From contig JBBSOW010000003.1 of assembly GCA_038259365.1 (NCBI GenBank), positions 1 through 64,000 of the forward strand: DNA of 64,000 nucleotides, in the 5' to 3' direction. The notes beneath the pieces are model-generated. The model ran no database searches. It was not told where the DNA came from and saw only the letters and a list, made by a program, of their open reading frames with translations. The position numbers and the translations under genes are program-made. The DNA comes from JBBSOW01 sp038259365 (GTDB lineage Bacteria > Actinomycetota > Actinomycetes > Propionibacteriales > Propionibacteriaceae). Each line of letters begins with the position of its first letter. Within the stretch, counting starts at the first letter, position 1. This document shows, in pieces, positions 10,023 through 18,950 of this stretch.

Positions 10023-12262
10023 GTGAGGGTCCGGTTTCTGATCTGGTTGGCCTGGTCGACGAGGCGGACCCTAGCCCGATCGGAGCCCGCGTGTTTTGCC
10101 AGGGAACGATAGCTGTCTTCGAGCCCGTCGCGCATTCCCCGGTCGGTGGCCGGATACCCGCCAATCCGCAGCTTGGGTTGGGCTTCGCTCGCCTGGATGA
10201 CCTCCCGGGCGTTGGCGAACGTGCTGACGCGGCTCTCATCGCGTTCGGTCTCACTCAGCCGGGCGCCGTCGACGGCCTCCAGCGCGGCGGCCAACTGGGC
10301 CAGGCTGCCGCCCAGCTCGCGAAGATGAACGGCCAGCAGCCGGCGCGATTCGGGGTAACCGCGGCTCGTGGTGGGCACGAGGTCGAGGGCGGTTTCGGCC
10401 CCGTTCAGGTCCCCCGCCGTCGCTTTGAGCCTGGCCAGCCCGAAGGCCGCCGCCGAAACGTAGTTGGCGTCGGTGCGCGCGCACGTCTGGTACAGCGCCT
10501 CGGCCACGCCCGGTTCGTGCCCCTTCTCGCAGGCGTAGGCGAGCGCGAGCTTGGGGGCCAGCTCTCCGGGCACCTGGCCATAGACGGCGTTGAAGGCGGA
10601 TTTCGCCGCTTCCCAGTCCCCGGTTCGCACCGCGACCAGACCAGACATCCACACCGCGCGCCATTCCCACGGGTCGTCGCTCAGCAGGTGATCGACCGTC
10701 GCGGCGACGTCGGCGTAGCGCTCCAGCTGCAAGGCCGCAGCGCACATCGCCAGGCCCACCTCGGCACTGAAGTCCGGCGCTTGAGCCAGTTCGGCCAGCT
10801 GCTGGGCCGGATCGGCGATGTCGAGGTTGAGAACGTAGGCGTGCTGTGGATCGGTGGTGTCGGCGCGCAGCGCGGGGAAATCTTGCCAGCCCAGCTCGCT
10901 GGAGGCCACCGTGGGGGAGTCGAACAGGACCGACGCGGCGGAGGTGCCCGAGTTCTGCTCGCCGGTGCGGGCCACCTCCTCGCGCAACACGCCGAGGATC
11001 TGCACCCGCAGATCGTCGGCGGAGGTGAACCGATCCGCCGGATCGGGAGCGCAACACTTGAGCAGCAGCCGATACAGCGAGTCGTGCTCACCCAGCAGGG
11101 GCAACACCTCCGGGGTCGGCAAACTGAACTGGTAGGTGCTCTGGTAGCCGCGGAACTCCGCGCACAAGACGAGCAGGGTGCGTCCGATCGTGTAGATGTC
11201 GCTGGCGACGCTCGTGCCGACCCTGGCCACCTCGGGAGCCTGGTAGCCGATGGTGCCGTAGATGGCGGAGGTGTCGTCGTCGGCGCGGCGCACGCCACCC
11301 AGATCGATGAGCTTCAGGCCGTCGCCCACCTGCACCATGTTGTCCGGCTTGAAGTCGCAGTAGATCAGCCCGAGGTCGTGCAGGTACTGAAAACCCGGCA
11401 GCACCTCGACGATGAAGGCGAGCGCCTGATCCACCGGGAGGGGGTCGTAGCTGGCGGAGTTCTCCCGGCGGCGAGACTTGAGCAGCTGTTTCAGCGAACG
11501 CCCGCCCACGTACTCCATGACGATGTAGCCGTCGCCCTCGTGGGTGACGAAGTTGTAGATCTCCACGATCAGGGGGTGCGCGACCTGCGCCAGGAACTGG
11601 CGTTCGGAGATGGCCGCGTCCAGCGCGTCCGCGTCGCCGGTGTTGAGCAGGCCCTTCATCACCACCCAGCGGTCGGAGACGTTCTTGTCGCGGGCCAGAT
11701 AGATCCAGCCCATGCCACCGTGGGCCAGGCAGCCGGCCACCTCGTACTGACCGGCCACCAGAGCGCCCGGCTTCAGCTTGGGGGTGAAGGAGTATCGCTT
11801 GCCGCACTTGGGACAGAACCCTTCCGCGCGTCCCGGCCGCCCGCTGCCGGAACGGCCCACCGGCGCGCCGCAGTGGGGGCAGGCCCGCTTGCTCTCGGGG
11901 ATCTGCGGATCCGCCATCAGCGCCTGTTCGGCGTCCACGCGCGGCGCCGGCGGGACTTCGGTCAGCCCGGCGCCGATGCGGGCGCTGCGTAAGCGCCTGG
12001 ACCGATCGGTGCGACGGGTCGGCATCGAGCCACTGCCCGCGAGCCGACGCGAGCCCAGCGCTGTCGAGCCGATCCGCGCCGACCCGGCCGTATCGCTCGA
12101 GCCGAGCGGAGACTCGACCCCGGGTCCAAAACTCGCCGCGGCGGCCGTAGGACCGGCGTCGGCCGCAGAACCGATGCCGGCCGGGGAACTGGCGGCCATG
12201 CCGCACAGGTTGCAGTAGCCGTCCTCGATGGTGCCGGTACAGCCGGCCATCTCACACTTCAC
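10019..12262 (-). CDS. pknG: PknG-type Ser/Thr protein kinase with TPR tail
   Basis: A 747-residue kinase, close to the roughly 750 residues of mycobacterial PknG. An N-terminal zinc motif is at C3/C8/C17/C20 and a rubredoxin-like Cys4 at C128/C131/C150/C153. The kinase domain follows: Gly loop LAHGGMGWIY (179-188), Lys203 in VVMK, YCDFKPDN with catalytic Asp303 (a non-RD kinase), and DLG at 320 instead of DFG, all PknG hallmarks. The C-terminal 300 residues are helical TPR-like repeats. I chose the GTG at 12262, which overlaps the stop of the upstream gene (GTGA); a longer frame to 12655 reads antisense-like sequence. PknG is soluble and relays amino-acid levels from GlnH/GlnX to FHA proteins controlling 2-oxoglutarate metabolism. 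Confidence 0.94.
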   Translation of the reverse strand: MKCEMAGCTGTIEDGYCNLCGMAASSPAGIGSAADAGPTAAAASFGPGVESPLGSSDTAGSARIGSTALGSRRLAGSGSMPTRRTDRSRRLRSARIGAGLTEVPPAPRVDAEQALMADPQIPESKRACPHCGAPVGRSGSGRPGRAEGFCPKCGKRYSFTPKLKPGALVAGQYEVAGCLAHGGMGWIYLARDKNVSDRWVVMKGLLNTGDADALDAAISERQFLAQVAHPLIVEIYNFVTHEGDGYIVMEYVGGRSLKQLLKSRRRENSASYDPLPVDQALAFIVEVLPGFQYLHDLGLIYCDFKPDNMVQVGDGLKLIDLGGVRRADDDTSAIYGTIGYQAPEVARVGTSVASDIYTIGRTLLVLCAEFRGYQSTYQFSLPTPEVLPLLGEHDSLYRLLLKCCAPDPADRFTSADDLRVQILGVLREEVARTGEQNSGTSAASVLFDSPTVASSELGWQDFPALRADTTDPQHAYVLNLDIADPAQQLAELAQAPDFSAEVGLAMCAAALQLERYADVAATVDHLLSDDPWEWRAVWMSGLVAVRTGDWEAAKSAFNAVYGQVPGELAPKLALAYACEKGHEPGVAEALYQTCARTDANYVSAAAFGLARLKATAGDLNGAETALDLVPTTSRGYPESRRLLAVHLRELGGSLAQLAAALEAVDGARLSETERDESRVSTFANAREVIQASEAQPKLRIGGYPATDRGMRDGLEDSYRSLAKHAGSDRARVRLVDQANQIRNRTLT

Positions 12263-13470
12263 GAACCCACTCCCAGACGTCGGCGTTGCATACTCCACTC
12301 CAGCAGGGCGAGGTAGCTCGCCACCAGGCACCGGCCCGCCCGCATCGGGGTGGGGCGATGGTTCAGCACGTTCTCGGTGAGCCGCTCGGCCGCCCCCAGC
12401 TCGCGGCTGGCGAAGTCTCTTTGCCCGCCGCGCAGCCGTCCGGCCTTGCCCCGGTAGAGCTCGAAGCGGCCGAGGAGTTCCTCGCGGTCGCGCAACGCCG
12501 CGCTCAGCGCGTGTTGAGCGTGGGAAAGCTCGTCGCTGAGCACGGTGAGCCCCCGCAGATGAACTTCGATCTCCCGCACGGTGTTGGGGACGGGGCCGAG
12601 CGCCGAGACGTCGGGAATGCCCACCTGGGGGGTTGGATCGACGCGTTCTCGGCATCGCCGCTGCAACGCGCGCAGGCCAGCCTCGCGCTCGGCCAGGTCG
12701 GCACTCAGCTCGCGGGCCGAGTTCAACAACCCCCGGGCCTCGCGGCGGGTGGCGTTGGCGACGATCAGGTCGCGTTCGAGGGCGGCGTACTCGGCTTCGA
12801 GACCGCCCAGTAGCCCGCCGACGTCCGCGCCCCGTTCGAACTGGGCCACGGCCGCGTCGAGGCGTTCGCTGAGCTTGTCCAGCTTCGACGCAGGACGGGC
12901 CCGCAGGGCGGGGGGATCCAAGCTCAACTGTTCGCCCACACGCACCCGAGTGGCTCGCAGCTTCTTCAGCCGGCCCAGGACGGCCTCGGCGTCGGGATCG
13001 AGCCGAAGGGTGCGGCGCAGCTGGCCGGCCAGAGCGTCGCTGAGGCGGCAGGCCTCGGGCAGCGAGAGCGCCAACCCGCCGAGCACGCTGCGGGCGGCCG
13101 AGGTGAGTCTGGTCGAATCGAGGGTGGCGTCGAGCCGTCCCCAGGTGAGCGTCGAGAGCCGCATGCGCTCCTTCTCACCCACCCGCCCGCCGTCCCAGGT
13201 GGCCCACAACAACTCGAGCCGGTCCTGGACTGCCTTCCACAGCGCCCAGCTCAGCACCAGGTCGTCGGTGACGCGTTGCGGTGCGGCCGGTGCCGGCCGC
13301 GACCTCAGCGGGCCGCTGGCGAGTGTGTCCGCGCTCGCGGAGTCCAGCGCGTCGAGCTCTGCCCTGCGCAGGACCAACCAACGCTCCAGGGCCTCAAGAT
13401 AGGCCAGCATGGTGGACGGAACCACGGCCTGTCCGAGGGCTCCGGGCGCGGCGGGGGCGAACATGGTCAC
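12259..13470 (-). CDS. unknown helical protein between glnH and pknG
   Basis: A 403-residue protein, rich in Leu, Arg, Ala and Glu, predicted mostly helical. Coiled-coil-like heptads cover roughly residues 180-380 (for example LDKLSERLDAAVAQFERG and LNSARELSADLAEREAGLRA). There is no signal peptide, membrane span, zinc motif or catalytic signature that I recognise. The GTG start at 13470 overlaps the glnH stop (GTGA), and its own stop overlaps the pknG start (GTGA), so it is translated in step with both. In the M. tuberculosis operon, as I recall it, glnH is followed directly by pknG, so this protein is an extra component. An adaptor between sensor and kinase is a guess from position only. 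Confidence 0.8.
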   Translation of the reverse strand: MTMFAPAAPGALGQAVVPSTMLAYLEALERWLVLRRAELDALDSASADTLASGPLRSRPAPAAPQRVTDDLVLSWALWKAVQDRLELLWATWDGGRVGEKERMRLSTLTWGRLDATLDSTRLTSAARSVLGGLALSLPEACRLSDALAGQLRRTLRLDPDAEAVLGRLKKLRATRVRVGEQLSLDPPALRARPASKLDKLSERLDAAVAQFERGADVGGLLGGLEAEYAALERDLIVANATRREARGLLNSARELSADLAEREAGLRALQRRCRERVDPTPQVGIPDVSALGPVPNTVREIEVHLRGLTVLSDELSHAQHALSAALRDREELLGRFELYRGKAGRLRGGQRDFASRELGAAERLTENVLNHRPTPMRAGRCLVASYLALLEWSMQRRRLGVGS

Positions 13471-14450
13471 GGCTTCCGCCCGTAGACCGGCCTCGGCGGC
13501 GAGACGTCGGCGCCCAAGGCGGACGCCAGCCAGCGATCGTAGGAGGCCTTCCATTCCCCGTCGGCGACGCGCTTGGCTAGCACGGCGTTGGCGAAGCGGA
13601 CGAGTTCGACGTCGTCGGCGTTGAACCCCAGCCCGTAGGGCTCTTGGGACAGCGGCTTCATCGCCAACACCTTGGCGTAGGGGTCCTGGCGGGCCAGCCC
13701 CGCCAGCACGGTGTCGTCGCCGGTGATGGCGTCGACCTCCCCGCGCTGGAACAAAATGAGACACCCGGTGTGAGTGTCGGAGCCGACGGCGATGGCGTCC
13801 GGCCACGCCTTGCGCAGCAAGGCGATGCTGGAGGTTCCCTTCGGCGCGCAGACTCTGACCCCGGCGAGATCGGCCGCGGTCTTGATGGGCGAGCCGTCGC
13901 GCACCAGGACCTTCTGGCCGGAACGGTAGTACTCCGCCGAGAAGGCGATCTCGCTCCATCGCTGGCAGGTGATCGTCATGTTGCGGGCCACCATGTCCAC
14001 CGAGCGGTCCTTCAGCAGCGGAATGCGGTCGGCCGCGGTGATGACGCGCAGCTCGTAGGAGTTCTCGTCCCCGAAGATCGCCTCGGCCATGGCCTTGACC
14101 AGATCGATGTCGAAGCCCTCGATCTTGCCGGTGGCCGGGTTGCGCGCGCCCATCAGGTAGGTGTCGGCCGAGACGCCGGCGATGAGGCGTCCTCGGCGTT
14201 GAATCTCGGCCATGGCCGTGCCGGCGGGCATAGCCCCGGGCTTGGGTAGCGGCTTGAGGGGGTCGTAGCTGGCCAGTGGATTGGTGTCACACGTCGGTTC
14301 GGAGGGCGCGGCGCCGCCGGGCTCGCTCGCGCTGGGTTCGGCGCTGCCGGGCGGACCGGGCAGCGGGGTGGCAGGGTAGGGCTGCCCGGAGCACCCCGCC
14401 AGGAGACAGGCCAGCAGGCCGACGATGATCACGAGCGCGACGCGGCGCAT
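13467..14450 (-). CDS. glnH: GlnH-like amino-acid-binding lipoprotein
   Basis: A 327-residue solute-binding lipoprotein. It has a short positively charged start, a hydrophobic segment and a lipobox ending LLAGC at Cys20, then a Pro/Ser-rich linker (25-55) and a periplasmic-binding-protein type 2 domain (RGRLIAGVSADTYLMG, KIEGFDIDLVKAMAEAIFG, CQRWSEIAFSAEYYRSGQKV, VCAPKGTSSIALL). No permease or ATPase of an import system adjoins it. As in mycobacteria and corynebacteria, it sits between glnX and pknG and should sense Asp/Glu-type ligands rather than import them. Its ATG (14450) shares a base with the glnX stop codon. Confidence 0.9.
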   Translation of the reverse strand: MRRVALVIIVGLLACLLAGCSGQPYPATPLPGPPGSAEPSASEPGGAAPSEPTCDTNPLASYDPLKPLPKPGAMPAGTAMAEIQRRGRLIAGVSADTYLMGARNPATGKIEGFDIDLVKAMAEAIFGDENSYELRVITAADRIPLLKDRSVDMVARNMTITCQRWSEIAFSAEYYRSGQKVLVRDGSPIKTAADLAGVRVCAPKGTSSIALLRKAWPDAIAVGSDTHTGCLILFQRGEVDAITGDDTVLAGLARQDPYAKVLAMKPLSQEPYGLGFNADDVELVRFANAVLAKRVADGEWKASYDRWLASALGADVSPPRPVYGRKP

Positions 14451-15727
14451 CAGCGGTACTCCTTCAGCCGTTTGTTCAGGCCCCAGCCGGCCGCGAACGC
14501 CCCGGCCAGGCCCAGCGACAAAGATCCGAACCCGATCCCCACCAGCGGGGCGCGGAAGCCGCGGAGCTCGTTGTCGGCGTCGACGGCCCTGTCGCGCACC
14601 ACCGCCAGGGTGCTGGATTCGAACGCGGCCACGGCGGCGTTGGACGAATCGGCGCCCCCCGATGATCCGGGATCGCTGGTGGCGAGCACGACGGCACCCT
14701 CCCAGTCCCCGGAATCGTCGAGCTTGCGGATCTTGACGTGCACCTCCCGATAGGCGAGCAGCCGATCGTCCAGCGGGGTTCGCAAGGAGCGGGAGATCTC
14801 GCCCGTGGCCTCCTGGGCGCCGGCGAAGGAGCCCTGCCACGCCTGTTCGTAGGGGGCCCCCGAGCCGCGCGCGACCAGCGTGAGGGATTCGCTGGCCTTG
14901 GCGTCGTACACGGCGGTGCTGGCGATCGCGGCGCTGACGCTGTCGCGCAGGCTGCCGGACCCCGTCCGTTCGATCCCGGCGGAGGCCCACAGGGTGCCGG
15001 CGATGCCCACCCCCAACCCGAGGAAGACGGCGGTGGCGGCCAGGACCAGTCCCGGATTGAAGCGTCGACGAAAACGCCGGGCCTGCCATCGGTTCGCCAT
15101 CACCAAGGCCCCGATGGCCAGCAGTCCAAGCACCAGCGGCAGCCAGTAGTTGACCGCGCGGGTCTCGCGGGCGACGCGGTCCTGGTTGGCGTCGACGAGC
15201 TGATCCAGGATCGGCAGGCCGGTGGCCCGCAGCTCCGTGCTCGCCGAGGCAAGATAGGCCGCGCCCACCGGGAACCCTTGTCGGTTGGCGGCCCTGGCCT
15301 GCTCCATCGTGGAGACGTAGTCGATGATCTTGTCGTTGAGTTCGGCCAGCGCCAACTCGTCGGCCGGTTGGGCCTGGGCCGCGGCGATGATGAGGTGATC
15401 GGCCTCGCTGATTGCCTCGTCGTAGGCGGCGCGCTGTTCCACCGTTTCCTGCCCGCCGACCAAGAAGGCGTTGGTGGCCAACGCGTCGGCCCGCAACAGC
15501 TGCGACTGGATCGCCTGGACGCGGACCAGCTGGGTGGCGTTGTCGCCCGCGCGATCCAGGCTGTTGGCCGCGGAGCTCATCCAGAGCGCCGAGCCCACCC
15601 CGAAGGCGAGCAGCGCGGTGATCAGCACCAGGAGCCAGCGCACGAGCAACGTCGGCGTCGCGGCCCCGGTCAGCTGGGGCAGCTGGGCAAGCGGCTTGGC
15701 GATCACGCTGGCTTGCGGTGGGCTCAT
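14450..15727 (-). CDS. glnX: GlnX-like transmembrane sensor relay protein
   Basis: A 425-residue membrane protein with about four hydrophobic spans: near residues 28-50 (LVRWLLVLITALLAFGVGSA), 197-212 (PLVLGLLAIGALVMA), 225-250 and 395-415. Extracytoplasmic helical segments separate them, reminiscent of chemoreceptor sensor bundles. There is no kinase or HAMP signature. Order and size match GlnX, which in M. tuberculosis connects the ligand-binding GlnH outside the membrane to PknG inside. The ATG overlaps the stop of the AAA ATPase gene (ATGA). The identity rests on architecture and gene order more than on motifs. Confidence 0.82.
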   Translation of the reverse strand: MSPPQASVIAKPLAQLPQLTGAATPTLLVRWLLVLITALLAFGVGSALWMSSAANSLDRAGDNATQLVRVQAIQSQLLRADALATNAFLVGGQETVEQRAAYDEAISEADHLIIAAAQAQPADELALAELNDKIIDYVSTMEQARAANRQGFPVGAAYLASASTELRATGLPILDQLVDANQDRVARETRAVNYWLPLVLGLLAIGALVMANRWQARRFRRRFNPGLVLAATAVFLGLGVGIAGTLWASAGIERTGSGSLRDSVSAAIASTAVYDAKASESLTLVARGSGAPYEQAWQGSFAGAQEATGEISRSLRTPLDDRLLAYREVHVKIRKLDDSGDWEGAVVLATSDPGSSGGADSSNAAVAAFESSTLAVVRDRAVDADNELRGFRAPLVGIGFGSLSLGLAGAFAAGWGLNKRLKEYR

Positions 15728-17022
15728 TCTGCCTCCGGCGTTGCCGCTTCGGCGAGGTCGGCGGGAAGGAGCGTGCGCAACGCCTCGAGGGTCGGCTCGT
15801 CCTCCTCGCGCAACCGCCAGGCGTGGCGCCCGACCGCCCCCTCCAAGGTGTTGCGGGCAAAGCGCCCGTTACCGAAGCTCGGCCCGCGCGGGGCGGCCGC
15901 CACGAGGTCGGCGAACCGTTCCGCGCAGCCCCCGTCGAGGTCGTAATCGGCTCGCTCGGCGAGCTGGGAGAAGATCTCCCACAGCTCGGTGTCGGTGTAG
16001 TCCTCGAAGCCGATGGTGGTGCGAAAGCGGCTCGCCAGGCCGGGGTTCTCGGCGATGAACCTCGCCATCGGCACGGGATAGCCCGCGACGATGATGACCA
16101 GATCGTCGCGCTTGTCCTCCATCTCTTTGACCAACGTGTCGATGGCCTCGGTGCCGTACTGGTCACCGGCCAGGCTGTAGGCCTCGTCGACGAAGAGCAC
16201 CCCGCCGTCCGCGCTGGCGACCACCTCGGCGGTCTTGGTCGCGGTCTGGCCGAGGTAGCCGGCCACGAGCTCGGAGCGGTCCACCTCGACCAGCTGACCC
16301 TTCGACAACAACCCCAGCGCTCGGTAGATACCGGCCACGAGGCGCGCGACGGTGGTCTTGCCGGTGCCGGGGTTGCCGACGAAGACCAGGTGGCGGGTGA
16401 TGGCGGCGCCCTTCAGCCCGGCTTCGAAGCGCAAGCCCTGGACGCGCAACACCGCGGCCTGGCGGTGAATCTCGCCCTTCACCGCGTCCAACCCGATCAG
16501 CGCGTCCAGCTCGCCGAGGAGCTCTTCCAGGCTCGGCGGCTGGAGCTCCGGCTCCGGTTCGGACTCTGGGGGAGTTGCTTTCTCGGTTTGGCCTGCTTCG
16601 GTGCCGCTGCCGGACGCGGTTTGGCTTGGGACGACGGACAGCTGCGCGGCGGCGGCCAGGGCGGCGTTGCCGGCGGTGCACGGCGTGGCTCGCCCCAAGG
16701 TGGCGGCGGCGGTGCTCACCTCGGCCAACGCGCGGGCGTACTCGGCCAGGTGCGCCGAGCCGACGGAACGCAACCGGTCCAGCGTCGGCGAGGCCGTGGC
16801 CCGCATCCGGCGCCCGCGCTGGGCGGCCACGAAGAACGCCTCGGCGTCGGGGGTCAGGCCCTGCTGGTCGGCCCAATCGACGTAGGCGCCGGGGGCCGCC
16901 TCGGCAATGGTGGCGGCCAGCGCGGCACCCTCCGCGTGGGCGGAATCGGTGTCGATCTGCGCACGCCTAGCCGCCGCGGCCAGCTGGGCGAGGGCGTCGG
17001 CCAGGCTCTCGGCGGTGCTCAC
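15724..17022 (-). CDS. CbbX/EccA-type AAA+ ATPase
   Basis: A 432-residue protein. The N-terminal 150 residues are helical and Ala-rich, followed by an acidic Pro/Glu linker (about 150-185) and an AAA+ module of the CbbX/SpoVK/EccA type: Walker A GNPGTGKTT, Walker B GVLFVDEAYSL, the pore-region stretch YLGQTATKT and ASRFRTTIGFEDY with the arginine-finger region. Family members remodel protein complexes as hexamers. The GTG at 17022 overlaps the stop of the upstream gene (GTGA); earlier in-frame starts lie inside that gene and read as shadow. A role in remodelling the TelA or PknG complex is inferred from the operon only. Confidence 0.9.
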   Translation of the reverse strand: MSTAESLADALAQLAAAARRAQIDTDSAHAEGAALAATIAEAAPGAYVDWADQQGLTPDAEAFFVAAQRGRRMRATASPTLDRLRSVGSAHLAEYARALAEVSTAAATLGRATPCTAGNAALAAAAQLSVVPSQTASGSGTEAGQTEKATPPESEPEPELQPPSLEELLGELDALIGLDAVKGEIHRQAAVLRVQGLRFEAGLKGAAITRHLVFVGNPGTGKTTVARLVAGIYRALGLLSKGQLVEVDRSELVAGYLGQTATKTAEVVASADGGVLFVDEAYSLAGDQYGTEAIDTLVKEMEDKRDDLVIIVAGYPVPMARFIAENPGLASRFRTTIGFEDYTDTELWEIFSQLAERADYDLDGGCAERFADLVAAAPRGPSFGNGRFARNTLEGAVGRHAWRLREEDEPTLEALRTLLPADLAEAATPEAE

Positions 17023-17582
17023 GGCAGGTCCAGACTGAACGGATTGGCGGGGTCTCGGCGATCCTGAGCGTCCACGCCGCGAGCGGGAGGGGCGGCCGAG
17101 GCGGCGGAATGGGCGAACTTCTCTTTCAGGAACTGGCCGTGCACGATCAGGGCCTGGGCATCGGTGCGGATCGCGGCGTCCAAGATCTTGTCCATCGTGG
17201 CCAGTAACAGGTCCAGCTGATCGATGAGCAGCAGCAGGGCCGTCTTGCCGCCTTGCAGGGGCCGAGTATCCGCCCACGCGCGCGGCAGCCGGAGGTAGCC
17301 GCTCAAGGCTTCGGGTAGATAGTCGGTGGCGGTCGCGACGACGGAGTAGCCCTCGTAGCTGCCCGACCCGAGGTTGGCCAGCCGCGGGAGGGTCTGATCG
17401 ATGCTGCCCGCGATGCGCCGCACCCGTGAGAGGACGAACGCCGGCAGGTCGCTCTGGCTGGCCAACAACAAAGTATCGGCCAGCGCCGTGCGGATGTCGG
17501 CCTCGGTGGGCGCGGTCAGCCCCGGTGTCGGCGCCGGAGGCTCGGGGGGCTTGCTCAGGCCGAGCCACTGCAGGATGCCCAT
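17019..17582 (-). CDS. XpaC-like protein, TelA partner
   Basis: A 187-residue protein without membrane spans. The helical core contains YLPEALSGYLRLPRAWADTR and a following long helix pair, which resembles the XpaC (5-bromo-4-chloroindolyl phosphate hydrolysis) family that is usually encoded next to telA. XpaC proteins often have N-terminal membrane segments; here the N-terminus is short and Pro-rich (SKPPEPPAPTPG) instead. The ATG overlaps the telA stop, and its own stop overlaps the AAA gene start. The XpaC assignment is moderate. The biochemical role of that family is itself unclear. Confidence 0.68.
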   Translation of the reverse strand: MGILQWLGLSKPPEPPAPTPGLTAPTEADIRTALADTLLLASQSDLPAFVLSRVRRIAGSIDQTLPRLANLGSGSYEGYSVVATATDYLPEALSGYLRLPRAWADTRPLQGGKTALLLLIDQLDLLLATMDKILDAAIRTDAQALIVHGQFLKEKFAHSAASAAPPARGVDAQDRRDPANPFSLDLP

Positions 17583-18859
17583 CAGCGCCAGGTCGTCGAA
17601 TCGGCCGGGCCGGGAGCATCGAGATCGAGGTTCTGCTCGACGATGGCGTCGGCGCCGCGGTCGACCCGGTCAAGGTAGGAGCGCGACTTGGCCACCTCGG
17701 TCTCCAGAGTGCCGATGGTGGAGGACATCGTGTCCAAGGCGGCCAGCTTGAAGTTATCGATCGAGTCCATCGTTTGGTAGATGTTGGCGAAGGCGGCCTG
17801 CAGTTCGGGCATCCCGAGGGTCGCCGAGGCGGCCTGCTGCTGGATCTGCGCCGAGTTGTCCCGCAACATCTCCGAGGTCCGGGCGATCATGGCCGAGGTG
17901 GTCTCGTTCAGGGCGCTGATCTGATCGAGGACCAGCCTCTGATTGTTCAGCGCCTGGGCCACGATGACGGCGGTGCGCAGGGCGGAGACCGTCGTCGTCG
18001 CCGCTCGATCGACGCCCTTGATGAGCTCGGTGTTGTTCTTGATGATGATGTCGATGGCCAGGTAGTTCTGGATCGAGACGGCCAGCTGGGTCAGCAGGTC
18101 TTGATGCTTTTGCCGCACGTAGAACAACACGTCTTGGCTCAGCGCCTTCGCCTTCTCCGGGTCGTCGAACTCCAGCTCGGCGATCTTGGCGGCCAGCTTC
18201 GCGTCCAGCCGTTCGGCGATGTAGATGTAGCGATTGAGCCTGGCCATCGATTCCCAAAGGCCCTGTTTTTCCAGGTTGAGCGCCACGTTGTCGCGCACCA
18301 GCTCGTCTTGACCGTTGCGCAGCGCGTGCAGGATCCCGTTGAGGTGGGCCTGCGAAGACTGATACTTGCGGAAGTAGTCGACGACCTGATCGCCGAAGGG
18401 AATGATTCCCAAGATCTTGCGCCCCGTCGTCGTGTTCGCGGGATCGAGGTCTTCGATCGTGCGGCGGAGATCGAGCAGGGTCTTGCCGACCGATGAGCCC
18501 TCGGCCAGCCCACCCTCGTGCAGCGCCTTGACCGGGGCCTCGAGCAGCCGGTTCGAGGAGTTGGCCGCCTTGCGAATCTCGGCATCTCCCATGCCGCGCA
18601 CCGCGTTGGCCTGAGCGGTCATCTCCGGCGAGCGCGTCTGGGCGTGTAGCAGGGCGGTCATGAACTGCTCGACCTTGCCGTCGAGTTGTGGTACCTGCTC
18701 GGCCCCGACCTGCGGAGCCATCTTCGGGGCCTGGGTCTCGGTGACCACCGGGGGTGGGGCTGGGGCCTCCAGGGTGAGGGCCGGCGCGGCCAACGGGGCT
18801 GATGCCGTGGCTGCCGGGATCGGGGCGGCGGCTCCCGCCTGGTCTGCCGGTTGAGTCAT
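17582..18859 (-). CDS. telA: TelA/KlaA family toxic-anion resistance protein
   Basis: A 425-residue protein of the TelA (tellurite/toxic anion resistance) family. An Ala/Pro-rich N-terminus (1-60) precedes the conserved helical body: QFMTALLHAQTRSPEMTAQA, LLDLRRTIEDLDPAN, PFGDQVVDYFRKYQSSQAHL, NLEKQGLWESMARLNRYIYI and MPELQAAFANIYQTMDSIDN. The family is cytoplasmic and found in Ter-type stress systems; tellurite resistance is the historical phenotype, not a proven role here. It is the first gene of a ten-gene minus-strand run reaching 6684, so the operon promoter should be just upstream in the 91-base gap before the TetR gene. Confidence 0.92.
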   Translation of the reverse strand: MTQPADQAGAAAPIPAATASAPLAAPALTLEAPAPPPVVTETQAPKMAPQVGAEQVPQLDGKVEQFMTALLHAQTRSPEMTAQANAVRGMGDAEIRKAANSSNRLLEAPVKALHEGGLAEGSSVGKTLLDLRRTIEDLDPANTTTGRKILGIIPFGDQVVDYFRKYQSSQAHLNGILHALRNGQDELVRDNVALNLEKQGLWESMARLNRYIYIAERLDAKLAAKIAELEFDDPEKAKALSQDVLFYVRQKHQDLLTQLAVSIQNYLAIDIIIKNNTELIKGVDRAATTTVSALRTAVIVAQALNNQRLVLDQISALNETTSAMIARTSEMLRDNSAQIQQQAASATLGMPELQAAFANIYQTMDSIDNFKLAALDTMSSTIGTLETEVAKSRSYLDRVDRGADAIVEQNLDLDAPGPADSTTWR

Positions 18860-18950
18860 CGCTGAATCCTCTCGAGGGTGGCCCGTCTGCGCGGTTCCAG
18901 ACTACCGGGTTCGTGGGCCGGGGATCTGGGGTCTGGAACGGTGGCGTCGG

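Noticed and set aside
10091..11992. 633-codon open frame on the plus strand across pknG
   Set aside because: It is the reverse-strand shadow of pknG, rich in Arg/Gly/His/Val with no motif; the minus-strand frame has kinase and zinc motifs.
14451..16166. upstream extension of the glnH frame
   Set aside because: The frame is open for 570 more codons, but this part lies inside glnX and the AAA gene and reads as shadow sequence; the lipoprotein signal starts at 14450.
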